Shown here piece by piece: positions 1 to 8,807 of a DNA stretch of 64,000 bases. The notes under the pieces were generated by a model. It ran no database searches. It saw only the letters and a program-made list of their open reading frames with translations, and was not told the DNA's origin. This stretch comes from Gracilibacillus orientalis (lineage in GTDB: Bacteria; Bacillota; Bacilli; Bacillales; Amphibacillaceae), in contig NZ_FOTR01000001.1 in NCBI RefSeq assembly GCF_900114645.1, positions 62,001 through 126,000 on the forward strand. The letters run 5' to 3'. How positions within the stretch are numbered: position 1 is the stretch's first letter; the number at the start of each line of letters is the position of its first letter. A program made the position numbers and the translations under genes.

Positions 1-70
1 AGCGAAGTCAAAAATTCAAGTAGAGTGAACCAGCCATTGAGATATGAATTTAGGTTATAGAGGAGCAGTT

Positions 71-135
71 GCTTCCTTGTATTACTTGAAGTTTGAAGTG
101 GGGTGTTTACAGAAGTGTAACACGGTAATAAAAGT
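71..135. repeat. dispersed intergenic repeat, copy 1
   Basis: The stretch starting gcttccttgtattacttgaa and running through an agtgggg segment into aacacggtaataaaa is clearly similar to a second copy near 26.68-26.74 kb in this window. Both copies lie in gene-free DNA on the same strand. It carries no convincing reading frame. It is most simply a member of a dispersed intergenic repeat family; function unknown. Confidence 0.6.
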
Positions 136-191
136 TTACTCTTTTTAATGATAGCGTCTCGTATCAAAATTTCACTGATAATTTCATTACT

Positions 192-251
192 AAAAAATAA
201 AAATCTCTGGCCCGCCTCGCTAATGGAGATAAGCCACAGATTTTTATTTTT
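192..251. terminator. probable bidirectional terminator
   Basis: An AT-rich inverted repeat (aaaaatctctgg paired with ccacagattttt, about 23-nt loop) is flanked by A-rich DNA on one side and T-rich DNA on the other. It could end leftward transcripts from the small ORF and the nagB operon. Confidence 0.55.
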
Positions 252-315
252 ATACTCACATTATAATATAAAGATTTCTCTACTAGTTTGAAACAACCTC
301 CCCTCGTTTCATTTA

Positions 316-429
316 CTAATATATAAATTTATTCATTTCTTTGATTATAGTACTATAATTTAGAACGCTACAAGCAAGTTTATATTCCTTTAAAAACTTG
401 TTCAGTTTAGTGTTGACATACCCTTTCAT
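316..429 (-). CDS. small hypothetical protein, 37 residues
   Basis: A short open frame begins with ATG eight bases or so behind a strong Shine-Dalgarno (GGGAGGGG) and encodes 37 residues. The product is basic, starts MKGYVNTKLNKFLKEYKLAC, has one cysteine at residue 20 and ends in an amphipathic, Ile/Tyr-rich tail. A hairpin that can act as a terminator lies about 65 bases downstream, so the frame sits in a plausible small transcript, either its own or the tail of the nagB operon. No family is recognised. The good ribosome site is the main support; coding status is inferred. Confidence 0.4.
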   Translation of the reverse strand: MKGYVNTKLNKFLKEYKLACSVLNYSTIIKEMNKFIY

Positions 430-562
430 TTTTCCCCTCCCGTATTTCTTATACAGGGACTATAATATCATTATCACAAATAACGAGAGGGGAATTAGAA
501 AGAGTTTTCATACATATTACATTGATTTACGTTAATCGAGCTTAGTTATGACTTTGAAAAAA

Positions 563-1300
563 TCACTCCAGAAATGCATCTTCGTCCACAACTAATTGAA
601 AATCAGTATGCTTTCGCAATATACTCGCAGGGCATTGAGAGGATACCTCTTTATAGAGTAAAGATTCTACAGCACCTCTTTTTCTTCTACCGTTAGCAAT
701 CACCATTACTTTTTGTGATTTCATAATTTGATTAATACCTAAAGTGATTCCCATATGAGGGGTTTTTTGTTTCTCTGTGAAATATTTCTCTCCTACCTTC
801 TGCGTGACCTCATCTAGATGAATCACATGTGCATTACTAGAAAAATCTACACCTGGCTCATTAAAACCAATATGTCCATTAACACCAACACCTAAAATAG
901 CTAGATCTAGACCTCCTATTGCTTCAAGCTCCTCATTAATTCTATTGCATTCCCCTGTTAAATCTTCTGAGGTAGCATCGAAGCCATGGATTTGATCTTC
1001 GGTAATAGATAATGGTTCAAATAAGTTTTCATAAAGAAAAGACTGACAACTACCTTTATCCACTCGATCTAAACCTACCCATTCATCTAGTAAAAAAAAG
1101 TGACATCTTGATAAATCTATTTTTATTTGTTCTGTTAAATGTGATAAATAATTCAACATTCCTCTCGGTGTATCACCACCAGCAATACACAATACGGAAT
1201 TTGGTTTTTTAGCGATTTGCTCCACTAGCACATTTGCTGCTAATTGAGACATTTCATCATAATCTTTCATAACATTCAATACGGTAGTTCTACTTTGCAA
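563..1300 (-). CDS. nagB: glucosamine-6-phosphate deaminase
   Basis: The protein (245 aa) belongs to the NagB family, which converts glucosamine 6-phosphate to fructose 6-phosphate and ammonia in the cytoplasm. The phosphate-binding GGDTPRG loop is near residue 41, the catalytic Asp is in LDEWVGL near 72, and the GVGVNGHIGFNEPG motif spans about 137-150 with the key His and Glu. Asn precedes the GHI, as in the Bacillus enzymes. Length is normal. It is the last main gene of a leftward operon, 14 bases behind the large glycan-active gene, so the imported glycan very likely yields an amino sugar. Whether it acts on GlcN6P or a related sugar is not settled by sequence. Confidence 0.85.
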   Translation of the reverse strand: MQSRTTVLNVMKDYDEMSQLAANVLVEQIAKKPNSVLCIAGGDTPRGMLNYLSHLTEQIKIDLSRCHFFLLDEWVGLDRVDKGSCQSFLYENLFEPLSITEDQIHGFDATSEDLTGECNRINEELEAIGGLDLAILGVGVNGHIGFNEPGVDFSSNAHVIHLDEVTQKVGEKYFTEKQKTPHMGITLGINQIMKSQKVMVIANGRRKRGAVESLLYKEVSSQCPASILRKHTDFQLVVDEDAFLE

Positions 1301-1314
1301 AAAAGACCCCCCTC

Positions 1315-3828
1315 TTATTTATAAAAGTTAATATCGCCCTCAATCGTTCTGTTTTGTACTGTCATCTGTGTGTCATTTACTTTTAAATCATCATGCCAAC
1401 TAAATGAACATGTTCCGATATGAGGATCCTTCCAAAGAATCTTTTGCGAATTGCTTACCTTCATCTGTGCTTCGATCATCATTTGCTGAAAAGCATCAAA
1501 GCTACCAAATTCTTCGCTAGAGCCCATCCGTACTATCCACACATTATTTCTACCTGAAGAAATAACCTCTCGTTTTTTATTTATACCATCCTCAACAAGT
1601 TGTATGCCATTCTGAGCGAATAAACCAATATAACCATCACCTTTTTGTAAAAATATCCAATCATCAGCGATCAGAGAGTGGTCAAAAGCAAATAAAGGGG
1701 TATACGCATGTGTAAAATCTACATCATGTTCCTCTTCGATATTAAATATGGCAAATGCTATGGATTTATATTGAGCTACTTTAGGCAAATATCCATTCCC
1801 TGCCCAGTAACTAGGTCTGCCACTACTTTGAACCGATTTTTCTCCTGGATGATTGACCCATACATTCGCTTCTGGACCAATACTCGCTTGTAATACATGC
1901 TCCTGATAACCCTTTTCTCCTGGTTTAAACTGTAAAGCAGAAGAAAGCATGTATGCGGATGTTTTATAGGTGGACAGATTAGCAAAATCGTCTGGACCTT
2001 GTTTATGAAGATAGGAAAGAGCATTGCCATTGGAAACAGACAAAAATTTTGAATATTTCGCAGGTGGAATGTAATCAGAAAGAGATAAAGCAACAGAACC
2101 AAACGTTGAATAATTAAGAGCTCCTTCTCCCCAAGCAATCCAAGCCAGACTAGTAGTTTGGGTATTGTAATTTCCTTTTAACTCTTTTTCATATACACGT
2201 CCCTGTGAACATGTTAAATATCCATGGTAACTGTTAATCGCAAGCCATTTAAAAATTTGATCCAATGCTCTTTTTGCATGAACTTTCAATATATTGGAAT
2301 CTGTGAGATCATAAAGGATAGTTAATCCGATAACATTAATAGGTATATAAGGAGCTGAGTTCCATTCGGATAATCCTTCATCAAAAAAACGTTCGAACCA
2401 TGCATTCAATCTTGCCTCGCCTCTTTGATAATGCTCCCTCCCTGAAATTCCAGCATTTGTGAAATGTTCATCTGGATACATTTGACCTGCTAGTATTTCA
2501 CATGTATGGAACATAAGTGCATGATTTTCACTAAAAAACCACATTACATCATTACCCGGCTCATCCATCCAATATCTAAAATGAAGGATCATTTGCTTGA
2601 TTCGATCAATTGTTTTAGCTGTGACGATATCACTCTTGTGGTAATCATGTAGTAATCTAAAAAACATAATTAAGCTAAAATCACTACAATCATTACGTTC
2701 ATTAATTTTCTTCATTTCATCTTCCAATATATCGTGAAACATTTGCGGATCTAACTCATATGAGCCAATGTCCTCACTACAATACAAAATAGAAAGCAGT
2801 TTATGCATATTTGGTTCACCGTGTATAGAGGTAAAATCTAAAGCCATTCTTTTTCTATCCTCTATATGATCTGTTTGTAATTTCAAATAAACTTCTGGAT
2901 ATATTTCGATTCCAAAATGTTTTGTTATGCAAATATCGCCAACCATAATCTCCATTTCTATCGCTGTATAACCTATTTGAAAATCATGAATATTCCCCAG
3001 TACTACCTCTGTACTTCCCTGCTTCACATCACATTGAACAATTTGCTTTACACACCTTTCCACTTGCATAGTAGCTCGCGACGAAAAGTTTATTTCAACG
3101 ATACGATCAAATTGCAACACAACATTACCACGTTTGAAAGTATCAACTGGAAAATAAGCTCCGTCCAACAATTGTTCTAAATGGATAATTTCATTAGCAG
3201 AGTAATTTCCAATTGGTAGTTGAATTTCTAACTCATCTTTACCCAAATAATCCAACCTAAATGAGAATTTTGTATCTCGTTCTGCAAGGTCATCAAAATA
3301 CACTTCTATTTTATTGTTACCTTTTTTCAATGGCAAATGGATGGAAGTATAAGTTAATTGATTACGTGCAAAAGGTTCAAAATGAACTTCTGGATGGTTA
3401 TTCAACCATATTTTCAACCCGCCACATGTAGCCAATGAAAAGTGATAATCACCTTCTACTTCACAATAAATTTCTGTATATGCCCTTGATTCAAGGTGGG
3501 TAGGGACATTCCAAAAACCTTCTTTTTCCACCACCGAATTGTCAAATGGCATGTAAATCAACCACTGTTTAGGAACATCTTTAATTTTTTGCACTGCTCC
3601 TGGAAATATATTAGATGAATCTGTTACAAGTGGTTCTTGAGAACTCCTCTCTTTCAAAAATTGTTTTTTGCCTGGAAATTCATGAATGGCGTGTCCCTTC
3701 AACAACCAATCATTAATATTTCCCTCTTGGGTTGACTTGTCAAATTGCTTCTTGGTTTCTAGCATTTCAAGGATCAACCATCGATTTAATGACTCACCTT
3801 GCTTTAAAGAATATGTTAATTTATTCAT
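1315..3828 (-). CDS. large glycan-active protein, heparinase II/III-like toroid fold suspected
   Basis: This 837-residue protein has no signal peptide and is not firmly recognised. The N-terminal third is beta-rich (WLNNHPEVHF, YFDDLAERDTKFSF) like sugar-binding sandwich domains. The middle is helical with the conspicuous block WFFSENHALMFHTCEILAG near 460, which resembles the His/Asn/Tyr active-site helices of (alpha/alpha)-toroid polysaccharide lyases. The C-terminal part is again beta-rich. It lies between an ABC sugar importer and nagB, seven bases from the permease, so it probably cleaves an imported amino-sugar-containing oligosaccharide inside the cell. Two ATGs are adjacent; the second (used here) has the better spacing from GGGGG. 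Lyase versus hydrolase activity is inference. Confidence 0.5.
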   Translation of the reverse strand: MNKLTYSLKQGESLNRWLILEMLETKKQFDKSTQEGNINDWLLKGHAIHEFPGKKQFLKERSSQEPLVTDSSNIFPGAVQKIKDVPKQWLIYMPFDNSVVEKEGFWNVPTHLESRAYTEIYCEVEGDYHFSLATCGGLKIWLNNHPEVHFEPFARNQLTYTSIHLPLKKGNNKIEVYFDDLAERDTKFSFRLDYLGKDELEIQLPIGNYSANEIIHLEQLLDGAYFPVDTFKRGNVVLQFDRIVEINFSSRATMQVERCVKQIVQCDVKQGSTEVVLGNIHDFQIGYTAIEMEIMVGDICITKHFGIEIYPEVYLKLQTDHIEDRKRMALDFTSIHGEPNMHKLLSILYCSEDIGSYELDPQMFHDILEDEMKKINERNDCSDFSLIMFFRLLHDYHKSDIVTAKTIDRIKQMILHFRYWMDEPGNDVMWFFSENHALMFHTCEILAGQMYPDEHFTNAGISGREHYQRGEARLNAWFERFFDEGLSEWNSAPYIPINVIGLTILYDLTDSNILKVHAKRALDQIFKWLAINSYHGYLTCSQGRVYEKELKGNYNTQTTSLAWIAWGEGALNYSTFGSVALSLSDYIPPAKYSKFLSVSNGNALSYLHKQGPDDFANLSTYKTSAYMLSSALQFKPGEKGYQEHVLQASIGPEANVWVNHPGEKSVQSSGRPSYWAGNGYLPKVAQYKSIAFAIFNIEEEHDVDFTHAYTPLFAFDHSLIADDWIFLQKGDGYIGLFAQNGIQLVEDGINKKREVISSGRNNVWIVRMGSSEEFGSFDAFQQMMIEAQMKVSNSQKILWKDPHIGTCSFSWHDDLKVNDTQMTVQNRTIEGDINFYK

Positions 3829-3837
3829 CATAACCCC

Positions 3838-4662
3838 CTATTCTTTTACACCTGTAGCCATAATTCCTTGCACAAAGAAACGTTGAAAAAATAAGAAAAC
3901 GATTATCATAGGTACCATTGTGACAACTGCCATTGCTAAAAGTGGCCCCCAATCAACCGAATATTCTCCAACGAAGTTAGCAATTGCTAGCTCTAACGTA
4001 TACAAGCGTGTATCCGAAATAGCAATTAATGGCCATATATAATCTTGCCAACGCCACATTACAGAGAAAATGGTGAGCGTTGCAATAACAGGAGCAGATA
4101 GAGGAATAATTACTTTCATAAAAACTTGCCATTCATTGGCTCCGTCCATTTTTGCTGCTTCAATCATTTCATCAGGTAATGAAAGAATATATTGTCTAAT
4201 CAGAAACACGCCAGTTGGTGTTGCTGCTGGTGGTATAATAATCCCCCAAATCGAATTATACAATCCTAATGTTTTTAGAACGACAAACATAGGAATCATT
4301 AGTGCCTCTAATGGAATCATTAATGTAGATAAAAATAAAATCAGTATGACTGTACTCCCTTTAAACCGGAACTTTGCTAAAGCATAGCCAGACATAGTGT
4401 TAATGATTAGTGTAAGAGCGGTAGCCACTATCGTTACAAATACTGTATTAAACAAGTAACGACCGAAATTCGCCTCTTTGAAAGCACTAATGTAATTATC
4501 AAATGTAATATCATTCGGAAAAATAGTTGGTGGCCAAGAAAACAACTCTGTACCAGACTTGAGAGAGGAACTTAACACCCATAAAACTGGAAAAAGCATG
4601 AACACGGACAATATAATTAATATGGTATAAATGAGCCATTGGGATTTTTTATTTTGTGTCAT
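3838..4662 (-). CDS. carbohydrate ABC transporter permease, MalG type
   Basis: This 274-residue membrane protein has about six hydrophobic segments and the binding-protein-dependent permease EAA loop (EAAKMDGANEWQVFMKVIIPLSAP, near 165-190), which docks with the ATPase. It is one of the two membrane subunits of a CUT1-type sugar importer. It sits two bases behind its partner permease and just ahead of the large glycan-active gene. No ATPase gene is present in the operon, so, as is common for CUT1 systems in Firmicutes, a shared MsmK-like ATPase elsewhere is probably used. Confidence 0.9.
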   Translation of the reverse strand: MTQNKKSQWLIYTILIILSVFMLFPVLWVLSSSLKSGTELFSWPPTIFPNDITFDNYISAFKEANFGRYLFNTVFVTIVATALTLIINTMSGYALAKFRFKGSTVILILFLSTLMIPLEALMIPMFVVLKTLGLYNSIWGIIIPPAATPTGVFLIRQYILSLPDEMIEAAKMDGANEWQVFMKVIIPLSAPVIATLTIFSVMWRWQDYIWPLIAISDTRLYTLELAIANFVGEYSVDWGPLLAMAVVTMVPMIIVFLFFQRFFVQGIMATGVKE

Positions 4663-4664
4663 TG

Positions 4665-5534
4665 TTATACACGCCCCCCATCACTGATCTTCCATTGTAT
4701 TAAAGTAATAACTGCCATGATGATAAACAATATCAATGAAAGTGCACTACCAACTCCGAATTCACCTTGGTTGAAACCTACATCATACGTATATTGCACG
4801 TAATACTTGGTAGAATTAATTGGACCGCCTCCCGTTAAGGAAACAACTAACGCAAACGTCTTAAAGAATTCAATAAAGCTAAGAATAATAACTAGCAATG
4901 TGATGGGCTTCAGCATGGGGAAAGTTATCTTAAAGAATTTTACCCTGTCGCTTGCACCATCAATATCAGCTGCTTCATAAAGGGTTGGTGAAATATTTTG
5001 TAAACCCGCTATAAAAATAACCATAAAGAAACCTACACGTGCCCATATCGTGACAATGATTACGGATATATTCGCCATGACTGGGTCTAATAACCAATTA
5101 ATAGGATCAATGGATATCAGGGAAAGAAGATAATTAATTAATCCAGTGTCTACTTGTAATATCCAGTTCCACATTAGCCCTATTACAATGAAAGAAATCA
5201 TGACAGGTAAATAAAAAATGGTTCTAAAAAAATTGGCAAATTTAATCTTCCTTGTCAATAGCCACGCTAACCCAAGGGCACTAATTACTGTAAAAGGAAC
5301 AACTAAGACGACATAAATAAATGTACGTTTTAGCATATCCAAAAAGTTTGGATCCGTCAGAATGTGACGAAAGTTTTCCAATCCGATAAATACAGGACTT
5401 GAGATACCATCCCATTCTGTGAATGAATAGTACACTCCGTATATGGCAGGTAAACCAACAAATATACCAAAGATCAGCATATTTGGTAGAAGAAATGCAT
5501 ATGGAACCCACGAGCGTGTTTTCATAAATCTCAT
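4665..5534 (-). CDS. sugar ABC transporter permease, MalF type
   Basis: This 289-residue protein has six predicted membrane segments, begins with the typical RSWVPYAFLLPNMLIFGIFV first helix and contains the EAA motif YEAADIDGASDRVKFFKITFPMLKP near 195-218. It is the second membrane subunit of the importer. Its gene follows the lipoprotein gene after a hairpin-containing gap of about 90 bases and is immediately followed by the MalG-type gene, fixing the order binding protein, MalF, MalG. Confidence 0.9.
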   Translation of the reverse strand: MRFMKTRSWVPYAFLLPNMLIFGIFVGLPAIYGVYYSFTEWDGISSPVFIGLENFRHILTDPNFLDMLKRTFIYVVLVVPFTVISALGLAWLLTRKIKFANFFRTIFYLPVMISFIVIGLMWNWILQVDTGLINYLLSLISIDPINWLLDPVMANISVIIVTIWARVGFFMVIFIAGLQNISPTLYEAADIDGASDRVKFFKITFPMLKPITLLVIILSFIEFFKTFALVVSLTGGGPINSTKYYVQYTYDVGFNQGEFGVGSALSLILFIIMAVITLIQWKISDGGRV

Positions 5535-5565
5535 CTCCTAACGCTTGCTATCTCAGCTAGTATTT

Positions 5566-5605
5566 AGAAATATGCTTTTGCTTCTATCAGCAAAAGCATA
5601 TTTCT
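5566..5605 (-). terminator. intra-operon hairpin after the binding-protein gene
   Basis: A perfect inverted repeat with 17-base arms and a 6-base loop lies between the stop of the binding-protein gene and the start of the first permease gene. Such hairpins commonly give partial termination or protect the upstream mRNA, so that binding protein is made in excess of permeases; that role here is inference. Confidence 0.7.
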
Positions 5606-5624
5606 TAACCGTTACATCTTGCTA

Positions 5625-6887
5625 CTAATTTTCTAGTTCTACATTATCTACCAATTCATCCATCGCTTCTTGTGGTTCTATATCTCCTGATAAAACTTTT
5701 TGAACATTTTCTGTAATCAAAGTCTCTACTGACGGCATATTAGGGTTCTCCCAATCAAGTGTGGGAAGTTCAGAAGTAACTGCTAACTCATCTGCAAAAA
5801 CTTTCATTTCCTCACTTCTAACCTCGTAGTCTAATTCCGCGTTGTCTGCACGCGTACTTAGGAAAGAGGATTCTTTCACAAATTCAGCATTTACTTCTTG
5901 TGATGAAAAATATAATAAAAAGTCGGCAACTGCATCTTTATGTTCTGAATCATTAAATCCTACTATTTGTTTACCACCAGCTACTGAAGACCGTTGCGAA
6001 CCTTCCGGCATATAGGTAACACCCCACTCAAAGTCGGCATTTTCTTCATAGCTTTGGATATTCCAATTACCAGAGAAATGCATTGCTGCTTGGCCTGATC
6101 TAAACAATGAATTTGGATTTTCTCCACCCAACCAAATAGAACTAGGAATTAACTCTTGATCATGTAGATCTTTAAAATATTCCAGCGCCTCAACTGATTC
6201 CGAGTTGTTAATTACTAATGATTGTTGATCGTCGGAAAATATACTTCCACCATTTTGATAGATTAATGTAGAGTATCTGGAAGGTGACAAGTCATATGCT
6301 AAAGCAAAACGGGCATCACTATTTTCTTTCACTTGAGTCAAAGCCTGCTTAAATTCCTCCCAATTCCATACGTCTTCAGTAGATTGTGGAACCTCTACTC
6401 CTGCTTGTTCAAAGTGTTCTTTATTATAAAATAATCCATGAGCTGTTACATCAGTTGGTATACCGATAATTTTATCGCCTCTTTCAACCGTTGGTATCGC
6501 AACATCCACAAATTCATCCAAAAAAGCCTGTTTATCTTCTAAATAAGGTGACAAATCTAGCAAGGCCTCTTGGACATGATTGACACCTGAAATTCTTGCC
6601 AGGTCAGGCGCATCTCCCCCTGAGACCCTTGTTCTAATTCTCGTCATTAGATCGTCATACGGTGTGTCAATGATGTTAAACTTAATATTGGGGTTCTCTT
6701 CTGTATATTTGTCTGTTATTTCTTTAAACACTTCTCCCTCATTACCATCGCTAAACCAGATAACATCCAAAGTAACTTCGTCTTCACCTTCTCCATCTGA
6801 AGAAGTACTATCACTATTATCAGAGCATGCGGATAGTAAGATAAATAGTCCAAGAACCATAGACAATAAATAGATTTTATTTTTCAT
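5625..6887 (-). CDS. extracellular sugar-binding lipoprotein of ABC importer
   Basis: This is a family 1 extracellular solute-binding protein of 420 residues. It starts MKNKIYLLSMVLGLF and has a lipobox ending LLSAC, so it is a membrane-anchored lipoprotein outside the cell. The region after the signal (VTLDVIWFSDGNEGEVFKE) and FNIIDTPYDDLMTRIRTRVSGGDAPDLARI are typical of CUT1 binding proteins. An upstream in-frame ATG exists, but the start used here follows AGGAGGAAT at good spacing and gives a proper signal peptide. It is the first structural gene after the ROK regulator and captures the glycan for the two following permeases. Confidence 0.9.
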   Translation of the reverse strand: MKNKIYLLSMVLGLFILLSACSDNSDSTSSDGEGEDEVTLDVIWFSDGNEGEVFKEITDKYTEENPNIKFNIIDTPYDDLMTRIRTRVSGGDAPDLARISGVNHVQEALLDLSPYLEDKQAFLDEFVDVAIPTVERGDKIIGIPTDVTAHGLFYNKEHFEQAGVEVPQSTEDVWNWEEFKQALTQVKENSDARFALAYDLSPSRYSTLIYQNGGSIFSDDQQSLVINNSESVEALEYFKDLHDQELIPSSIWLGGENPNSLFRSGQAAMHFSGNWNIQSYEENADFEWGVTYMPEGSQRSSVAGGKQIVGFNDSEHKDAVADFLLYFSSQEVNAEFVKESSFLSTRADNAELDYEVRSEEMKVFADELAVTSELPTLDWENPNMPSVETLITENVQKVLSGDIEPQEAMDELVDNVELEN

Positions 6888-6943
6888 TTTTTTATTCCTC
6901 CTATTAATCGTCAATAATTAATCGTTTTCATTTCTTGCAAGGC

Positions 6944-6971
6944 GTAATAAGTATTTGAACATACTTATTAC
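6944..6971. promoter_or_regulatory. perfect inverted repeat upstream of the binding-protein gene
   Basis: Arms GTAATAAGTAT and ATACTTATTAC are perfectly complementary over 11 bases with a 6-base loop. There is no T-run on the minus side, so it is not a good intrinsic terminator for the ROK gene. Its place 57 bases ahead of the importer start suggests an operator or leader hairpin; this is inference. Confidence 0.45.
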
Positions 6972-6978
6972 ATTCCTT

Positions 6979-8115
6979 TTACAAAAGGTTATTTTCCTCT
7001 AATTCTTGATAAGCATAATTGACTGCCCCGATCGCCCCTGCCATACTACTCAAACTTGCTAATTCAATTTTGCTTTTAATTGGTGTTAGTTGATTGACCA
7101 AACTTTGAATATGAGGTAAAACAGTTCCCATAGATTCCGATACACCACCTCCTATAATAACTTTTTCGGGATTTAATAAGTTAATGCTATTTACAATTAC
7201 AACAACTAGTTCATCGATAAAGTTATTAATGATCTCAACTGCTTGTGAATGTTGATTCTCGTATTCTCTAAATAATTCTTTTGCTGTGTAGTTTGCTGAT
7301 CTTAATCCTTCACCAGAGGCTTTTTGCTCGAACAAACCAAACATACCAGGTTTACTTTTGTAGCCGGATCGAATATCCTTTTTTGAAATTTGATAACCGA
7401 TCTCGCCGCTTTTATAATCTGTTCCATAAACTAGTTTTCCATTTGAAATAATAGCACTCCCTATACCTGTTCCAATAGCGATGAAAAACATATCATCACT
7501 TTTATCACCAGATCCTAACCATCTTTCTCCAAGTGCAGCACAATTCACATCATTATTTATAAATACCGGAAAAGGAAAAGCGTTTTGCAAGGACTCTCGA
7601 ACATTTATATCATTCCATTGTAACGCTGGTGCATCAAACACAATACCAGTTTCAGGATTGGTGAAACCTGGTATCCCTGCTCCTAAAGCAATGATTTGTT
7701 CTCTGTCTACTTTAGATTCGATAATAGCTAATTCAATAAGCTCAATTATTTCTTCAAAATTATTTGTTGCTTCAACTCTTTTTTCATATACTTGATCACC
7801 AATTAAATCTGTCATTATGATTTGAATTTTCGTACCACCTATATCTACACCAATCCCAATTTTGGACTTTGGATTAAATCGAAGCATAGATCTTCTTTTC
7901 CCACCACGTTGAGTAGATTCACCCTTTCCTACTTCTTCTACAAGTTGTCTAGCTAATAGTTCTTCTACAACTGCAGACACAGTAGCCTTACTCAATTTCA
8001 AATCTTTTGCAATTTCTGTACGACTAATCATTTCTGTTGATTTTATTCTATCTAGAACTAAAGAACGATTAATCTTTTTAATCACATCAAATTTACTTAC
8101 AGAATTGTTTTCCAT
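6979..8115 (-). CDS. ROK-family transcriptional regulator (NagC/XylR type)
   Basis: The 378-residue protein has an N-terminal winged helix-turn-helix (RTEIAKDLKLSKATVSAVVEELL, about residues 30-52) fused to a ROK sugar-kinase-like domain with GVDIGGTKI near 93 and GTGIGSAII near 215. The usual ROK zinc motif CxCGxxGCxE is not present; the equivalent region reads KSKPGMFGLFEQKASGEGL. It therefore is more likely a sugar-sensing repressor than an active kinase. It is the first gene of the leftward glycan operon and carries a 10-base inverted repeat just upstream, which fits autoregulation and control of the importer by an amino sugar or its phosphate. Confidence 0.85.
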   Translation of the reverse strand: MENNSVSKFDVIKKINRSLVLDRIKSTEMISRTEIAKDLKLSKATVSAVVEELLARQLVEEVGKGESTQRGGKRRSMLRFNPKSKIGIGVDIGGTKIQIIMTDLIGDQVYEKRVEATNNFEEIIELIELAIIESKVDREQIIALGAGIPGFTNPETGIVFDAPALQWNDINVRESLQNAFPFPVFINNDVNCAALGERWLGSGDKSDDMFFIAIGTGIGSAIISNGKLVYGTDYKSGEIGYQISKKDIRSGYKSKPGMFGLFEQKASGEGLRSANYTAKELFREYENQHSQAVEIINNFIDELVVVIVNSINLLNPEKVIIGGGVSESMGTVLPHIQSLVNQLTPIKSKIELASLSSMAGAIGAVNYAYQELEENNLL

Positions 8116-8140
8116 ATAATTACTCCTAACTAAAACTTCA

Positions 8141-8173
8141 TAAGTTAGTTTGTTTTAAAATCTAACTAACTTA
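8141..8173. promoter_or_regulatory. ROK/XylR-like operator
   Basis: TAAGTTAGTT and AACTAACTTA form a perfect 10-base inverted repeat separated by 13 bases, with TTAGTTTGTTT spanning the left arm. This resembles the known TTAGTTTGTTT-type operators of XylR/ROK repressors. It lies 26 bases upstream of the ROK gene and is the best candidate for its own binding site. Confidence 0.65.
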
Positions 8174-8604
8174 ATAGTAACAGATTTTTTCTGAAATGCA
8201 AGTGCTTTCACTTTAATTTATTTGTCGTGGTAAGCATACAATTATGATAGCCCACCTCTTTCCAGTATTTAACTTTATCAACATTATTTCATTCCTTTTT
8301 GTTTACAAACGATAATACACAGAGGTGTAAACACCTCCAAGTAGTTGCATGTAGCACCTATAATACTAGCTCCAAAAAAGTTCCAAACTTTTTCTGAACA
8401 ACTATAATAAATCCTCCTCTCAAGTTAAATATGACCTCCTCTTTGGTTGCGCATACACTGTTTATCAAGCAAAATATTGGTTGATACCTAGAAAAGTGAT
8501 TATAAAATCCGTACGTCCCGCAGGCGAATTGTTGTATAAACATACTTTCCTAGTGATTCATTTAGTCGACTCTTTTATCCTGAGTGTATTGTCCTATTTC
8601 ATAA
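8174..8604. other. intergenic tract, no gene seen
   Basis: No reading frame with a credible start and ribosome site is present on either strand. A 16-base palindrome (GAGGTGTAAACACCTC at 8322-8337) is the only distinct element. The tract ends at the transposase fragment described next and is likely decayed DNA around an old insertion. Confidence 0.5.
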
Positions 8605-8712
8605 AAAAGAGGTGCGATGGAGAACTACATCAAGGAAGCTAAGAACGGTTTTGGTTTAGATAAAGTGAATAGCCATTCTTTCCGAGTCAATGACGGACTA
8701 TGCAAACAGTAG
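8605..8712 (+). pseudogene. IS1380-family transposase fragment (probable)
   Basis: A 35-codon open stretch bounded by stops reads KRGAMENYIKEAKNGFGLDK and continues VNSHSF. This resembles the C-terminal region of IS1380-family transposases, where a similar ENYIKEAKNGF segment carries the catalytic Glu. No start, no upstream domain and no terminal repeats remain, so this is a small relic. The identification rests on a short motif and is moderate. Confidence 0.55.
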
Positions 8713-8758
8713 CTCACACTGTTCGCAAGACTCCCCAAACAATAGAAGTTACCTTACC

Positions 8759-8797
8759 AAAAAAACCCCCTGACCACTCAAAAAGCAACCAGGGGGC
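8759..8797 (-). terminator. terminator of the nucleotide-sugar operon
   Basis: A GC-rich stem (CAGGGGG pairing with CCCCCTG, about 18-nt loop) is followed on the minus strand by a run of seven T. It lies immediately behind the UDP-glucose dehydrogenase stop. Confidence 0.85.
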
Positions 8798-8807
8798 AAT
8801 CCATATA

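Noticed and set aside
6944-6971. Hairpin as intrinsic terminator of the ROK gene
   Set aside because: No T-run follows on the minus strand, so it was listed only as a possible operator or leader structure.
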